This document shows positions 8,798-17,453 of a stretch of 64,000 nt of DNA, one piece after another. The DNA is from Rossellomorea vietnamensis. GTDB lineage: Bacteria; Bacillota; Bacilli; Bacillales; Bacillaceae_B. The position numbers and the translations under genes were made by a program. Location of the stretch: the NCBI RefSeq assembly GCF_008180615.1, contig NZ_VTEH01000011.1, forward strand, positions 108,779-172,778. The letters run 5' to 3'. Position 1 is the stretch's first letter; each line of letters begins with the position of its first letter. The notes under the pieces are model-generated. The model was not told the origin of the DNA and ran no database searches. It worked only from the letters and a program-made list of their open reading frames with translations.

Positions 8798-9667
8798 ATG
8801 GTAGTGAATGAGGGTTTTATCGAAGTAACCGGCGGTAAGGTTTGGTATCAGATACATAATGAAAAATCGAATAATACACCGGTGATTATTTTACATGGAG
8901 GGCCGGGTTCTTCGCATTATTCGATGCAGGGGCTGCGCATTCTTGCGGAAGACCGCCCCGTGATTTTCTATGATCAGTTAGGCTGCGGTAAGTCAGACCG
9001 CCCGGCGGATAAGTCTTTATGGACCATTGAACGGTTTGTCGAGGAGCTTGGCCAGGTGAAAGACGGACTTGGTTTGGCGGAGTTTCATATCCTCGGTCAT
9101 TCCTGGGGAACGACATTGGCTGCTGCCTACTATCTGGCGAACCCAGAAGGAGTAAAGAGCATCATTTTTTCAAGTCCATGCCTAAGCGCTCCGATGTGGG
9201 CTGAGGACCAGGAAGAGAATCGAAAGCTCCTTGCGGTTGAAGTGCAAGATGCATTGAGAAGAAATGAAATCAACGGTACAACCGATTCTGAGGAATATAA
9301 AAAAGCCACTGAAGTGTTCAATAAGCACTTTGTCTGCAGGCTTGATCCGTATCCGGAATTTTTGAAAAAAGGCAGGGAATTCAGAGGGCCTGAAGTGTAT
9401 AACCATATGTGGGGACCTTCTGAATTCCATGTGACCGGCAACCTGAAAAGCTTTGATTGTACAGGTGAATTGAAAGACTTCAAGGTGCCGGCTTTGTATA
9501 CGTGCGGCCGTTTTGATGAAGCGACTCCGAAATCGACCGAATACTTCAGCTCCCTCACGCCTGACGGGAAATTCCATGTATTTGAGCAGAGTGCACATAT
9601 GCCGTATGTGGAAGAGCCGGAGGAATATGTAGAGGTGATTAGCGGTTTTTTGAGAAGTGTTGATTAA
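8798..9667 (+). CDS. Proline iminopeptidase-family alpha/beta hydrolase
   Basis: This 289-residue cytoplasmic enzyme has the peptidase S33 layout: oxyanion motif HGGPGSSH at residues 33-40, YDQLGCGKSDRP, nucleophile elbow GHSWGT with Ser102, an acidic residue in CGRFDEATP and a late His in QSAHMPYVEEPE. These are the marks of proline iminopeptidase, which removes N-terminal proline from small peptides; some relatives act on other small amides or esters. AGAGCAGGGAGGAAAAATAA is a strong ribosome binding site. It is monocistronic, closed by a strong terminator. Confidence 0.85.
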   Translation: MVVNEGFIEVTGGKVWYQIHNEKSNNTPVIILHGGPGSSHYSMQGLRILAEDRPVIFYDQLGCGKSDRPADKSLWTIERFVEELGQVKDGLGLAEFHILGHSWGTTLAAAYYLANPEGVKSIIFSSPCLSAPMWAEDQEENRKLLAVEVQDALRRNEINGTTDSEEYKKATEVFNKHFVCRLDPYPEFLKKGREFRGPEVYNHMWGPSEFHVTGNLKSFDCTGELKDFKVPALYTCGRFDEATPKSTEYFSSLTPDGKFHVFEQSAHMPYVEEPEEYVEVISGFLRSVD

Positions 9668-9688
9668 TTTGTGCAGGATAAATTAGAA

Positions 9689-9721
9689 GCGGGAGACAGC
9701 CGGACTGTCTCCCGTTTTTTT
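9689..9721 (+). terminator. Terminator after the iminopeptidase gene
   Basis: Stem GCGGGAGACAG / CTGTCTCCCG with a short loop and seven T residues. Confidence 0.9.
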
Positions 9722-9725
9722 GATA

Positions 9726-10556
9726 TTATTTCTTCGGCGGCGGAGTATTATGAAGTTCAGCCGGTGCCGGATCCAATTCCAGCGGGCCGCCGACAATTTT
9801 AGGATGGTCTACGTATTCGAATTGCTTTCCGTCAGGACTTGCGCCATTTGCCCAGCGTCCCTGACTGCTTTCCTCACCCTCGGAATAGTTGAATAACTGG
9901 TGAGAGAATCCGTCCGCTTCCTTGTCCTCTTTGACGGTTGTCGGAACAATGAGTCCGCCTTCTTCTTCAGCCAGTTCCTGCAGTGCCGCAATCCACTGGT
10001 TCTGATGCATCGTATCACGAGCAATCAGATAGGACAGCATTTCTTTGACGCCCTTATCATCTGTCATTTCATAAAGACGGGCAGCCTGCAGGCGTCCTTG
10101 TGATTCTGCGTTAAGGTTGGCGCGGAAATCAGCCATCAGGTTTCCGCTTGCGACGATATAGTCGGCTGTCCAGCGGTTTCCGTTGCTGTCGGAAGGCATG
10201 GCGCCAAGTCCTGAAACGATTGCGTGCTGTGGATTCATGCCGCCAAGTACTGCTTCGATGACAGGATCTTTGGCTGCTTTTTCCTGTTCACTGACAGGAG
10301 CTCCGTCCAATAGTCTGGCCACCATTGTTGCCAGCAGTTCTACGTGCCCGATTTCTTCTGTTCCTGTATCCATAATTAAATCTTTATACTTCTCATGCTT
10401 GCCTCGCGTGTTCCAGCCTTGAAACAAGTACTGCATGAAGATCGTCATTTCACCGTATTGACCGCCGATTAACTCCTGTAATTTTTTCGCGAATAAGGGA
10501 TCGGCTTTTTCTGGCTTAGCTTCAAATACGAGTTGCTTTCTGTGTAAAAATGCCAC
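9726..10556 (-). CDS. Manganese catalase family protein
   Basis: This 276-residue ferritin-like protein resembles dimanganese catalases, which convert hydrogen peroxide to water and oxygen. The metal ligands are visible as Glu36 in GGQYGEMTIF, the GTEEIGHVE helix (about 65-73) and a later pair in the YLIARDTMHQNQW region. The C-terminal extension (ELDPAPAELHNTPPPKK) is like that of Bacillus YdbD-type proteins. A sigma-B-like promoter lies upstream (10606-10631, minus), as expected for a general stress protein. It is a single gene with GAAAGGCGGTTATAAGT ahead of the start. Confidence 0.9.
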   Translation of the reverse strand: MAFLHRKQLVFEAKPEKADPLFAKKLQELIGGQYGEMTIFMQYLFQGWNTRGKHEKYKDLIMDTGTEEIGHVELLATMVARLLDGAPVSEQEKAAKDPVIEAVLGGMNPQHAIVSGLGAMPSDSNGNRWTADYIVASGNLMADFRANLNAESQGRLQAARLYEMTDDKGVKEMLSYLIARDTMHQNQWIAALQELAEEEGGLIVPTTVKEDKEADGFSHQLFNYSEGEESSQGRWANGASPDGKQFEYVDHPKIVGGPLELDPAPAELHNTPPPKK

Positions 10557-10605
10557 ACTTATAACCGCCTTTCAAATTATTGGAATTGTGTTACACGTAT
10601 TTTTC

Positions 10606-10631
10606 TTTCCACTGAAAGGGCGGGGTTAAAC
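10606..10631 (-). promoter_or_regulatory. Candidate sigma-B promoter of the Mn-catalase gene
   Basis: On the minus strand GTTTAA, a 14-nt spacer and TGGAAA resemble the sigma-B consensus GTTTAA-N12-15-GGGWAT. The -35 is perfect and the -10 matches 4 of 6. Confidence 0.45.
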
Positions 10632-10675
10632 CGATTTTTACAAAAAACTGTATGATGGATGATGAGGGGAAATAG

Positions 10676-10716
10676 AAAAGGGTTCTTTCCAAAAGACCAT
10701 GGAAAGAACCCTTTTA
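10676..10716 (-). terminator. Strong terminator downstream of the Gly/Tyr-rich small gene
   Basis: Stem AAAAGGGTTCTTTCC / GGAAAGAACCCTTTT with flanking A and T runs; it can act in both directions and separates the catalase gene from the small gene at 10842. Confidence 0.85.
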
Positions 10717-10755
10717 TTGTTTTCAAGGGTATGCTTCAGCACTTTAAAGCATTGT

Positions 10756-10812
10756 AAGGGACAGTCCCTTTTAGCGGCGTAACGCGTTAACGCGCTGCCA
10801 GGGACAGTCCCT
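10756..10812. repeat. Paired AGGGACAGTCCCT palindromes, centres 43 bp apart
   Basis: Copies are centred at 10763 and 10806, with an ACGCGT dyad exactly midway (10784.5). This is the first occurrence of a repeat family found at 11 loci in this window. Confidence 0.85.
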
Positions 10813-10841
10813 CTTAATACTTTAACGTCTTAAAGCGATTC

Positions 10842-11117
10842 TTAGTAACTTTGCGGGTAGTACGGTGTTTGATATGGATAAGGGTACGGATATGGATAGG
10901 GGTACGGAGCCGGGACAGGATAAGGATAAGGTCCAGGTGAAACAGCCGCTCCAACTGCAAGGCCGGTAAGCGCTCCTGCTCCAAAACCGGGATTATACCC
11001 CCAGCCTGGATTGTATCCTCCTCCGTGATGCCAGGTTGCATGACCGCTGCCATGTCCCCAGCTCGCATGCCCTCCGCCTCCGTGGACCGGCCTGTAATAA
11101 TGATAGTGTGAATTCAT
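10842..11117 (-). CDS. Gly/His/Tyr/Pro-rich low-complexity protein
   Basis: This 91-residue protein has an N-terminal His/Gly-rich part (repeated GHG, GHA, HHGGG), a central short hydrophobic segment (ALTGLAVGAAV) and a C-terminal run of Pro-Tyr dipeptides. AAGAAGGAGAATGAGAG precedes the ATG at 11117. Such compositions occur in spore coat or surface proteins of bacilli, which is a guess from composition only. The His clusters could bind metal. The central glycine-zipper-like patch might let it insert into membranes or self-assemble. It has its own terminator. Confidence 0.6.
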   Translation of the reverse strand: MNSHYHYYRPVHGGGGHASWGHGSGHATWHHGGGYNPGWGYNPGFGAGALTGLAVGAAVSPGPYPYPVPAPYPYPYPYPYPYQTPYYPQSY

Positions 11118-11328
11118 CTCTCATTCTCCTTCTTGTATGACGTTTGCAATATCCTATGCAAATACATAGGCAGCTGTCCCGGGATATTTATAAAAATCAT
11201 CACCTTAGAAGAGAGGTACCCGAATGGGTAACTTGAAGACATCAAAACGAGTGATCTGCCCATAAAATGTCTCCAAGCAGCCGGCTCGGGAACATCAAAC
11301 CGTCAGGGAAAGCCGGAAGATGTCCTCA

Positions 11329-12262
11329 AGTTGCTAGACCCCATTACAGCAGGGAAATCCACAGCTGAAGGTGTCAAAAAGCAGCTAGAGACCATTAGCA
11401 CAGGAAAATCCAGCTGAAGTGGTGTTTAAAAAGCCTGCAAGAGACCAGTACAGCAGGAAAATCCAGCTGAAGTGGTGTCAAAAAGCATGCTAGGGACCAG
11501 TACAGCAGGAAAACCCAGCTGAAGTGGTGTCAAAAAGCCTGCAAGAGACCAGCACAGCAGGAAAATCCAGCTGAAGTGGTGTCAAAAAGCATGCTAGGGA
11601 CCAGTACAGCAGGAAAACCCAGCTGAAGTGGTGTCAAAAAGCCTGCAAGAGACCAGTACCGGAGGGAAATCCAGCTGGAGTGGTGCCAAAAAGCCTGCAA
11701 GAGACCAGTACAGCAGAAAAATCCAGCTGAAGTGGTGTCAAAAAGCCTGCAAGAGACCAGTACAGCAGGAAAATCCAGCTGAAGTGGTGTCAAAAAGCAT
11801 GCTAGGGACCAGTACAGCAGGAAAACCCAGCTGAAGTGGTGTCAAAAAGCCTGCAAGAGACCAGTACCGGAGGGAAATCCAGCTGGAGTGGTGCCAAAAA
11901 GCCTGCAAGAGACCAGTACAGCAGAAAAATCCAGCTGAAGTGGTGTCAAAAAGCCTGCAAGAGACCAGCACAGCAGGAAATCCAGCTGAAGTGGTGTCAA
12001 AAAGCCTGCAAGAGACCAGTACAGCAGAAAAATCCAGCTGAAGTGGTGTCAAAAAGCCTGCAAGAGACCAGTACAGCAGGAAAATCCAGCTGAAGTGGTG
12101 TTTAAAAGCCTGCAAGAGACCAGTACAGCAGGGAAATCCAGCTGAAGTGGTGCCAAAAAGCCTGCAAGAGACCAGTACAGCAGAAAAATCCAGCTGAAGT
12201 GGTGTCAAAAAGCCTGCAAGAGACCAGTGCAGCAGGAAAATCCAGCTGAAGTGGTCTCTAAA
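11329..12262. repeat. 18-unit tandem array of a 52-bp repeat with internal dyad
   Basis: The anchor CCAGCTGAAGTGGT recurs about 18 times from 11370 to 12242 with spacing 52 (once 51). Each unit carries an imperfect inverted repeat GAGACCAGTACAGC / GCTGAAGTGGTGTC (11 of 14 pairs, 11-nt loop). The first two units are degenerate. A 4-unit block of 208 bp (about 11575-11783) is repeated as the next 208 bp, showing recent segmental duplication. Since 52 is not a multiple of 3, the open frames across it are chance products of the repeat and are not listed as genes. Confidence 0.95.
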
Positions 12263-12400
12263 AGATGACACCGTCGTGCTATACAGTTTGGTGTCTCCGG
12301 AGGCAAGACCGGGTATTACATTACTAACCTTACCTCTATGCTGCAGAAGCTTGCCAGCTCAGAAACCATTTAAAAATAAATACAAAATGGAGGTCGTGGA

Positions 12401-12835
12401 ATGAAGGTTCTATCGATGACTCAGCCCTGGGCCAGTTTGTTTGTCCTCGGTGAAGCCAAAAACGAAACAAGGACTTGGCGAACGAATTACCGGGGAGACT
12501 TTGCGATTCATGCAAGCCAGAAAATCGATAAATCTGCCTGCGAACAGCCAGTCGTTCAAGAACTGCTGGCCCGGCATGGTTTAAAAAGTAAGACACTTCC
12601 AACGGGAAAAATAATTGGTGTCTGCACTCTGCAGGAGTGTGTCAAAGTGATTGAAAGCCACAATGAACAGGCGATTTTAGAAGACGGACGGATTGTTTCA
12701 GGTAAGGAGTTATGGCTGGGAGATTACAGGGTCGGCAATTATGTGTGGAAAGTTACAGGCATGAAGGCCCTCCCTGAATTCATTCCAGCGAAAGGCCGGC
12801 TTGGTCTTTGGGAGTTTCATGGAGAGGTCTTTTAG
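12401..12835 (+). CDS. ASCH-domain protein
   Basis: This 144-residue protein is a single ASCH domain, a beta-barrel fold related to PUA that is thought to bind RNA or nucleotides. The diagnostic opening is SMTQPWASLFVLGEAK, then ETRTWRTNYRGDFAIHAS with the conserved Glu, Arg and Trp, and a final GRLGLWEF strand. AAATGGAGGTCGTGG precedes the ATG. It directly follows the 52-bp array and is convergent with thiT. Its molecular role is unknown in most bacteria; the family is linked to RNA processing, and some members act on modified cytidine. Confidence 0.85.
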   Translation: MKVLSMTQPWASLFVLGEAKNETRTWRTNYRGDFAIHASQKIDKSACEQPVVQELLARHGLKSKTLPTGKIIGVCTLQECVKVIESHNEQAILEDGRIVSGKELWLGDYRVGNYVWKVTGMKALPEFIPAKGRLGLWEFHGEVF

Positions 12836-12870
12836 GGAATATATATAAAAGAGAACCGAGTGCTTCCAAC

Positions 12871-12916
12871 CAAGAAAAAAGGACGAGCCTCCTGTTTCTA
12901 AACAGAAGATTCGTCC
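12871..12916 (-). terminator. Terminator between the ASCH gene and thiT
   Basis: Stem GGACGA..CTGTTT / AAACAG..TCGTCC; on the minus strand it is followed by a T run (A run at 12874-12880), so it mainly ends thiT transcription. Confidence 0.75.
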
Positions 12917-12922
12917 GGGTTA

Positions 12923-13519
12923 TCATGATGCTTTTCGATCTGCAGTCCAAGCGGCATGGTTTGTTTTTAAAAGACGAGGCAGGCTTCCGGCCAGTAATGC
13001 AATGACAATTGAACAGAAGGCAATGGCGCCAAGTACCGTGGTTCCGTTTGCAATCAGCGAGTACATGACGGCGGATTGTCCTTCTGGCGCGTATTCACCC
13101 CAGAAGATAAACCCGGCGACAAAATGCCAGAAGTAACGGGCAAGGCTGCCCGCGATGACACCGATAATAGCCCACATCAGCAATTGTTTTCGGTTTCCAT
13201 TTTTTAAACTTGTCTGGATCGGACGGTAAAGCAGTCCGGCAAAGCCGACAAAAGTAAACGCCACGAAATACTCTATGGCAAATTGAAGAGGTGTCAGGAA
13301 GTAGATGTCCCCCAGTACCACTTGCAAAAGCCCCTATAGAAATCCGGAAATCAATCCGGCTCGAAGTCCCCACCTGAACGCTACGATAAATACCGGCACC
13401 ATGGCAAACGAAATGGAAATGGCCGGTGACAGCCGGATGGAAGGCAGCAAATCCAATATCACTGCAAGTGCAGCAAATACCGCTGCTTCAATCATTGGCG
13501 TCAATCTCATTTTGGACAT
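12923..13519 (-). pseudogene. thiT: Thiamine transporter ThiT, interrupted by an in-frame TAG
   Basis: ThiT is the substrate-binding membrane subunit of the energy-coupling-factor thiamine importer. The reading frame from 13519 (MSKMRLTPMIEAAVFAAL) to 12923 encodes six hydrophobic helices and 198 codons, the usual length. At 13334-13336 the codon is TAG where ThiT proteins, as I recall them, have Trp in the GFLWGLLQ motif; TGG to TAG is a single change. Both halves stay in the same frame. GGATAAAGGGGG precedes the start. Either this strain has lost ThiT, the stop is read through, or the base is a sequencing error. A TPP riboswitch lies upstream, which supports the identity. Confidence 0.85.
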
Positions 13520-13603
13520 AAAAAAATCCCCCTTTATCCAAGTTGTGATACGACAACCATAAGGGAGAACATGAAGGATGACAGACACGTATGTCCGTCC
13601 GAT

Positions 13604-13690
13604 CCACATCCCTGCGCTAGCATTAACTAACAGGTTCAAAGGGTCAGAACAATCATTGTTCACTCTCAGCTTACCGCTCCCCTTGTGGTT
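13604..13690 (-). promoter_or_regulatory. TPP riboswitch (THI element)
   Basis: Read on the minus strand, the conserved TPP aptamer parts occur in order: AAGGGGAGCGG, the thi-box core GCTGAGAG, then ACCCTTTGAACCTG and GCTAGCGCAGGGATGTGG. It lies 85 bp upstream of the thiT start. Thiamine pyrophosphate binding should lower expression. The leader next has CCCTT..AAGGG arms (about 13530-13565) that could hide the thiT ribosome binding site, suggesting translational control; that last point is inference. Confidence 0.93.
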
Positions 13691-13770
13691 AACGTACTAT
13701 TCAATTTTCATTCCCATTATATAGGTAATGGTTGGAAAGTTAAAGTATTTTTTATGAATAATAGACAGCG

Positions 13771-13796
13771 GTTTCAATTCTTTTAAAAAGAGGAAT
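13771..13796 (+). promoter_or_regulatory. Candidate sigma-B promoter before the paired small proteins
   Basis: GTTTCA, 14-nt spacer, AGGAAT; close to sigma-B consensus GTTTAA / GGGAAT and 39 bp upstream of the TTG start at 13835. Inferred by eye. Confidence 0.35.
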
Positions 13797-13834
13797 GGAA
13801 AGGTAAGCGTCAATTCAGGGAGGAGTGGAGCAGG

Positions 13835-14083
13835 TTGCGGAAGATCCAGGCCTATTTTGGAAGTGAGACAGAAGCACGGGATGCCAGAAATAAATTGAAA
13901 TCGATCAATGTGGAAGATGGGATGCTTGAGAAAGTGCCGGATGGCAGAAGCATAAGTGACGTAGCAGCCGACCTTTTCAGCGGAGAAAAGCATGATCCGC
14001 ATATCTTGAATTTTCATGTCGCAGAAGAGGACCATGAAAAGGCGGGGGCTATCGTGAAGGAACATAATGGTTATGTGCGCTGA
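13835..14083 (+). CDS. Small stress-protein-like paralogue A
   Basis: This 82-residue acidic protein starts with the strand IQAYFGSETEARDARNKL and ends with a second strand-helix (ILNFHVAEEDHEKAGAIVKEHNG), giving a ferredoxin-like beta-alpha-beta pattern seen in general-stress proteins of bacilli that pair a short domain with a loop. It is clearly related to the next gene. The start is TTG at 13835, supported by CAGGGAGGAGTGGAGCAG. No function is known; the candidate sigma-B promoter suggests stress expression. Confidence 0.65.
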   Translation: MRKIQAYFGSETEARDARNKLKSINVEDGMLEKVPDGRSISDVAADLFSGEKHDPHILNFHVAEEDHEKAGAIVKEHNGYVR

Positions 14084-14174
14084 GCCTGTTGATTTGTTTG
14101 GGATTATTTTAAAAAGGTAAATATCTAATAGATGAGTTTTCTTAAATTTTTTGATAAAAGAAGGGAGATATATC

Positions 14175-14444
14175 ATGAAAAGTGTACAAGCTTATTTTAG
14201 AAATGAAAATGAAGCAGAAGATGTTAAGGCGAGCCTGCAAAAGTTGAGTGTAAGAGACGTCAGGGTAGAAAAGGTTCCTGAGAGCAATACAAATCTATGG
14301 GATTTGATCCGTGATACGTTCAGCAGAAGCAATGCCTATGATGAGGATCATCATAACCCGCATGTCCTGGAATTTCAGGTGGAAGAAGGACAGTATGCCC
14401 AAGCGGAAGCGATTGTGAAGGAGAATAACGGCCATATTCAATAG
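14175..14444 (+). CDS. Small stress-protein-like paralogue B
   Basis: This 89-residue protein is a tandem duplicate of the preceding one: both begin with V/IQAYF and end with VKE-N-G-hI/V, and share a D-HNPH/HDPH turn before the last strand. The ATG at 14175 is preceded by AGAAGGGAGATATATC. The gap of 91 bp contains no terminator, so the two may be co-transcribed; a strong terminator follows this one. Function unknown. Confidence 0.65.
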   Translation: MKSVQAYFRNENEAEDVKASLQKLSVRDVRVEKVPESNTNLWDLIRDTFSRSNAYDEDHHNPHVLEFQVEEGQYAQAEAIVKENNGHIQ

Positions 14445-14450
14445 TGTTGA

Positions 14451-14483
14451 AAGCCCGCTGCCATAATGAGCAGCGGGCTTTAT
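14451..14483 (+). terminator. Terminator after paralogue B
   Basis: Stem AAGCCCGCTG / CAGCGGGCTT with a 10-nt loop and T-rich tail; also usable for the convergent minus gene. Confidence 0.8.
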
Positions 14484-14496
14484 AGTTTCGCGCACT

Positions 14497-15108
14497 TTAT
14501 GAGAAATCAGCGCTACTGCCGGAATCATTCTTTTCTGCAGAAAATCTTATTAGACCAGCCGAGACTATCTTAATGATCATGATATACATAATTACTAATG
14601 CAATGTCAGCTGAATACGCAATGAACCACAATGAACTATAAAATTCTTCTATTGGCTGCCTTGATAAATAAGAATTTAAAATGGCAGTAGTTAGAAAAAG
14701 AACATAGTAGATCGGGACATATTTGGAAAGACGCATACCGATTTCACTTATGGACGGCTTCTTTTTAAAGTGGTTCGCCATTGTGGAATACACATTCCAG
14801 ACTCCATACAAATTGTAAAGCGGAATCATCACGCGAGCCAAAGCTCCGCCGGGTGTTATAGGGTACGACGGATCCATTTCTTGCAGATAATTATGTACTC
14901 TATAAAGCCATACAAGATAGATAATTGTATAGATAATTACAATAGTTGTCAGCACAAGAGATACAACCACATCGTAATTCAGGAATGCTTCTCCCGCCCC
15001 GATAAAACCTATAATGAGTACGTTTATCATCAATAGTACGGTTAAACCGATGTCAGCCCAAAGGAAACCCTTTAATACCTTTCCAGCAGGCTTGAATGTT
15101 TGCTTCAA
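14497..15108 (-). CDS. DUF4328-like multi-pass membrane protein
   Basis: This 203-residue protein has four to five hydrophobic helices (about 14-34, 44-68, 90-108, 128-146 and 160-185). The motif WLYRVHNYLQEM followed by PGGALARVMIPLYNLYGVWN matches what I recall of DUF4328 membrane proteins, whose function is unknown. Minus-strand TTAAGAAAGAAGGTGATTG precedes the ATG. It is a single gene between terminators. Confidence 0.65.
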   Translation of the reverse strand: MKQTFKPAGKVLKGFLWADIGLTVLLMINVLIIGFIGAGEAFLNYDVVVSLVLTTIVIIYTIIYLVWLYRVHNYLQEMDPSYPITPGGALARVMIPLYNLYGVWNVYSTMANHFKKKPSISEIGMRLSKYVPIYYVLFLTTAILNSYLSRQPIEEFYSSLWFIAYSADIALVIMYIMIIKIVSAGLIRFSAEKNDSGSSADFS

Positions 15109-15233
15109 ACAATCACCTTCTTTCTTAAAATTCTTCTCTAAACGGCAGGTCTTTTAGCACCGTAATCTTGAGTTTAACATAAAATCCCTCGGGATTTTTA
15201 CTGATTCGATGAATAGAGCAGGAGCTGATGAGC

Positions 15234-15276
15234 AAAAAAACACACTGGAAAGGGAAAGAACTCCAGTGTGTTTTTT
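15234..15276 (-). terminator. Bidirectional terminator downstream of the DUF2512 gene
   Basis: Stem AAAACACACTGGA / TCCAGTGTGTTTT with A and T runs on both sides. Confidence 0.85.
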
Positions 15277-15300
15277 ATAGCTTCTTATTAAAGTCTCATT

Positions 15301-15699
15301 TTAGTGATGAATCGGATCTGAATGGTAGCTTCTATTGTCATTAAAAACGGAGTTATCCAAGTATTTGTGGAAGAACCATTCACCTGCTGCGATGACAATG
15401 GCTGAGATGAGTGAAGCCATAATGACGTTATGGTCAGGGAACATGGCTGTACCCAGGAACCAGAGCAGTACGAAAGCAAGTCCTGCATCTGCCATGGTGG
15501 CAATGACGTTACGCTTCTTCTGTTCTCCATTCAATCTTTTGAAAACTAATAAATCGCCCAGTACATATGCACCCAATGTCAAGATGACACTGACGATGAG
15601 CATGTCTGATACAGGTACACCATAAATTCCGGTAAGAATAATTCCTAACACAACTGTGACCATGACAAACTTAATGGCTAATGCTTTTAAATGTTCCAT
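15301..15699 (-). CDS. DUF2512 family membrane protein (YndM-like)
   Basis: This 132-residue protein has four transmembrane helices (about 8-28, 32-50, 68-86 and 91-108) and the hallmarks of the Bacillus DUF2512 family: the LGAYVLGDLLVFKRLNG segment and a late AAGEWFFHKYL. AAGGAGGAATAAGG precedes the ATG. Family members are small inner-membrane proteins, some in stress or sporulation regulons, with no known biochemical role. Confidence 0.8.
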   Translation of the reverse strand: MEHLKALAIKFVMVTVVLGIILTGIYGVPVSDMLIVSVILTLGAYVLGDLLVFKRLNGEQKKRNVIATMADAGLAFVLLWFLGTAMFPDHNVIMASLISAIVIAAGEWFFHKYLDNSVFNDNRSYHSDPIHH

Positions 15700-15937
15700 C
15701 CTTATTCCTCCTTCATTTGATTTAGTACCTATATACCCGGTTTATTAGAGGGAAAATCCAGTCCAAACAGTATTTAAAGTTCCAAATTATAGTAAAACGT
15801 GCGGGGACTGCACTTTAGTTTGCTAAAGTGAGGGAATGCATAATAAATCGGCCGGGACAGAAAATAAAACCAATTGTGTTAAGATGGAACCAGGTCTTAT
15901 AAGTACGATACAATGTCAAAATATAAAGGAAGATTAT

Positions 15938-17407
15938 ATGACAAACAGTAATAAACCAACGAAGGCAGGCTGGAACCTGGACAATAGTTATGCCCGTCTG
16001 CCGGAAGCTTTTTATAAAAGGCAGAAGCCGGAAGCTGTATCCCATCCAGAATTGGTCGTCTTGAATATTGAGGTGGCTGAAGAGTTGGGATTGGATGTTG
16101 AAGCATTGAAAGACGCGGCAGCTATGTTCGCTGGAAATGAGCTCCCTGAAGGCTCGGAGCCATTGGCACAGGCGTATGCGGGTCATCAATTCGGCCACTT
16201 TAACATGCTGGGTGACGGAAGGGCCGTTTTGCTTGGGGAACAATTGAACCCTCAAGGAGAGCGGTTTGATATCCAGCTGAAGGGTGCAGGAAGAACTCCC
16301 TACTCCCGCGGCGGTGACGGCCGTGCAGCTCTTGGGCCGATGCTGAGGGAATATATCATGAGTGAAGCGATGGATGCCCTTGGTATCCCGACAACCCGCA
16401 GTTTGGCAGTGGTGACGACAGGGGAGGGAATCATCAGGGAAACGGACCTTCCTGGAGCAATTCTCACACGGGTTGCGGAGAGCCACCTTCGAGTAGGGAC
16501 CTTCCAATACGCGGCCAATTTTGCTGATACGGAGGAACTGAAAGCTCTCGCAGACTATGCGATCGAACGGCACTATCCTGAGGTTGAAGAGGATGAGAAT
16601 CCCTATCTTTCTTTGCTGAGAGCTGTCATTAAGCGCCAGGCAAAATTAGTTTCTCAGTGGCAGATGGTCGGTTTTATCCACGGAGTCATGAATACGGACA
16701 ACGTCACCATCAGCGGGGAAACCATCGATTATGGCCCTTGTGCGTTCATGGATGCATTTGATCCGTCTACTGTTTTCAGTTCGATTGACAGGCAGGGCCG
16801 TTATGCTTATGGAAATCAGCCGCCGATAACCGGGTGGAATCTTTCCCGCTTTGCTGAATCTCTGCTGCCATTGATCCATGAAGAGCAGGAGAAATCCCTT
16901 GAACTCGCCCAGGCGGCGGTCTCAGAATTTCCAGAGTTGTTCCACGCAGAATGGCTTGCTGGGATGAGAGCTAAGCTCGGCCTGTTTAATGCAGAAGATC
17001 AAGATAAGGAACTGATTGATATTCTTCTGAGCAAGATGCATGAGCATGGAGCGGACTACACCAATACATTTGCCGCGCTGACATTCGACAAGCCTGAGGA
17101 AACGGAGCTTTACGGAAAGCCCGAATTTGACCGCTGGTATGCGATTTGGAAAGAAAGACAGAGCAGGCAGGATGAGTCACCAGAACAAGCTCATGAGCTG
17201 ATGAAAAAGAGCAACCCTGCTGTTATTCCACGGAACTTCCGTGTCGAAGAAGCCTTGGAAGCAGCGGTGGAAAAAGGTGACTACAGTGTCATGGAGCGTC
17301 TGCTGGATGCATTGCTTGAGCCTTATGCACATTCTGCAGACCAAGCAGAATATGCAAAGCTGCCGGAGAATCCCGATGAGCCTTACCAGACGTTTTGCGG
17401 AACATGA
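15938..17407 (+). CDS. selO: Protein adenylyltransferase SelO (YdiU family)
   Basis: SelO is a pseudokinase-fold enzyme that transfers AMP from ATP to Ser, Thr or Tyr of target proteins. This 489-residue protein carries [10 protein letters not shown] (91-100), the [20 protein letters not shown] block (113-132) with the ATP-contacting Lys115 and Arg residues, the catalytic-loop-like HGVMNTDNV (about 250) and the metal-binding DYGP a little further on. The start at 15938 was taken because AAAGGAAGATTAT precedes it and family homology begins there; upstream in-frame codons lack a ribosome binding site. Bacterial SelO usually lacks selenocysteine, and here the C-terminus is ordinary Cys-Gly-Thr (TFCGT). 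Monocistronic. Confidence 0.9.
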   Translation: MTNSNKPTKAGWNLDNSYARLPEAFYKRQKPEAVSHPELVVLNIEVAEELGLDVEALKDAAAMFAGNELPEGSEPLAQAYAGHQFGHFNMLGDGRAVLLGEQLNPQGERFDIQLKGAGRTPYSRGGDGRAALGPMLREYIMSEAMDALGIPTTRSLAVVTTGEGIIRETDLPGAILTRVAESHLRVGTFQYAANFADTEELKALADYAIERHYPEVEEDENPYLSLLRAVIKRQAKLVSQWQMVGFIHGVMNTDNVTISGETIDYGPCAFMDAFDPSTVFSSIDRQGRYAYGNQPPITGWNLSRFAESLLPLIHEEQEKSLELAQAAVSEFPELFHAEWLAGMRAKLGLFNAEDQDKELIDILLSKMHEHGADYTNTFAALTFDKPEETELYGKPEFDRWYAIWKERQSRQDESPEQAHELMKKSNPAVIPRNFRVEEALEAAVEKGDYSVMERLLDALLEPYAHSADQAEYAKLPENPDEPYQTFCGT

Positions 17408-17453
17408 TGATTTTTAAGGGAAACCTGGGTTTAGAGATCTAAATTTCAAATCA

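Noticed and set aside
9130..9598. Long antisense frames over the iminopeptidase gene
   Set aside because: The plus-strand gene has clear catalytic motifs and a ribosome binding site; the antisense frames are by-products of its codon use.
11329..12262. Possible CRISPR array
   Set aside because: The whole 52-bp unit is repeated with scattered variants; there are no unique spacers between constant repeats and no cas genes.
11530..12271. Long repetitive open frames on both strands across the 52-bp array
   Set aside because: The period is not a multiple of three, the frames repeat only because the DNA repeats, and there is no ribosome binding site or start context; treated as non-coding array.
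15721..15760. GGGTAT that could be a sigma-B -10 of the DUF2512 gene
   Set aside because: No convincing GTTTAA-like -35 at the right distance.
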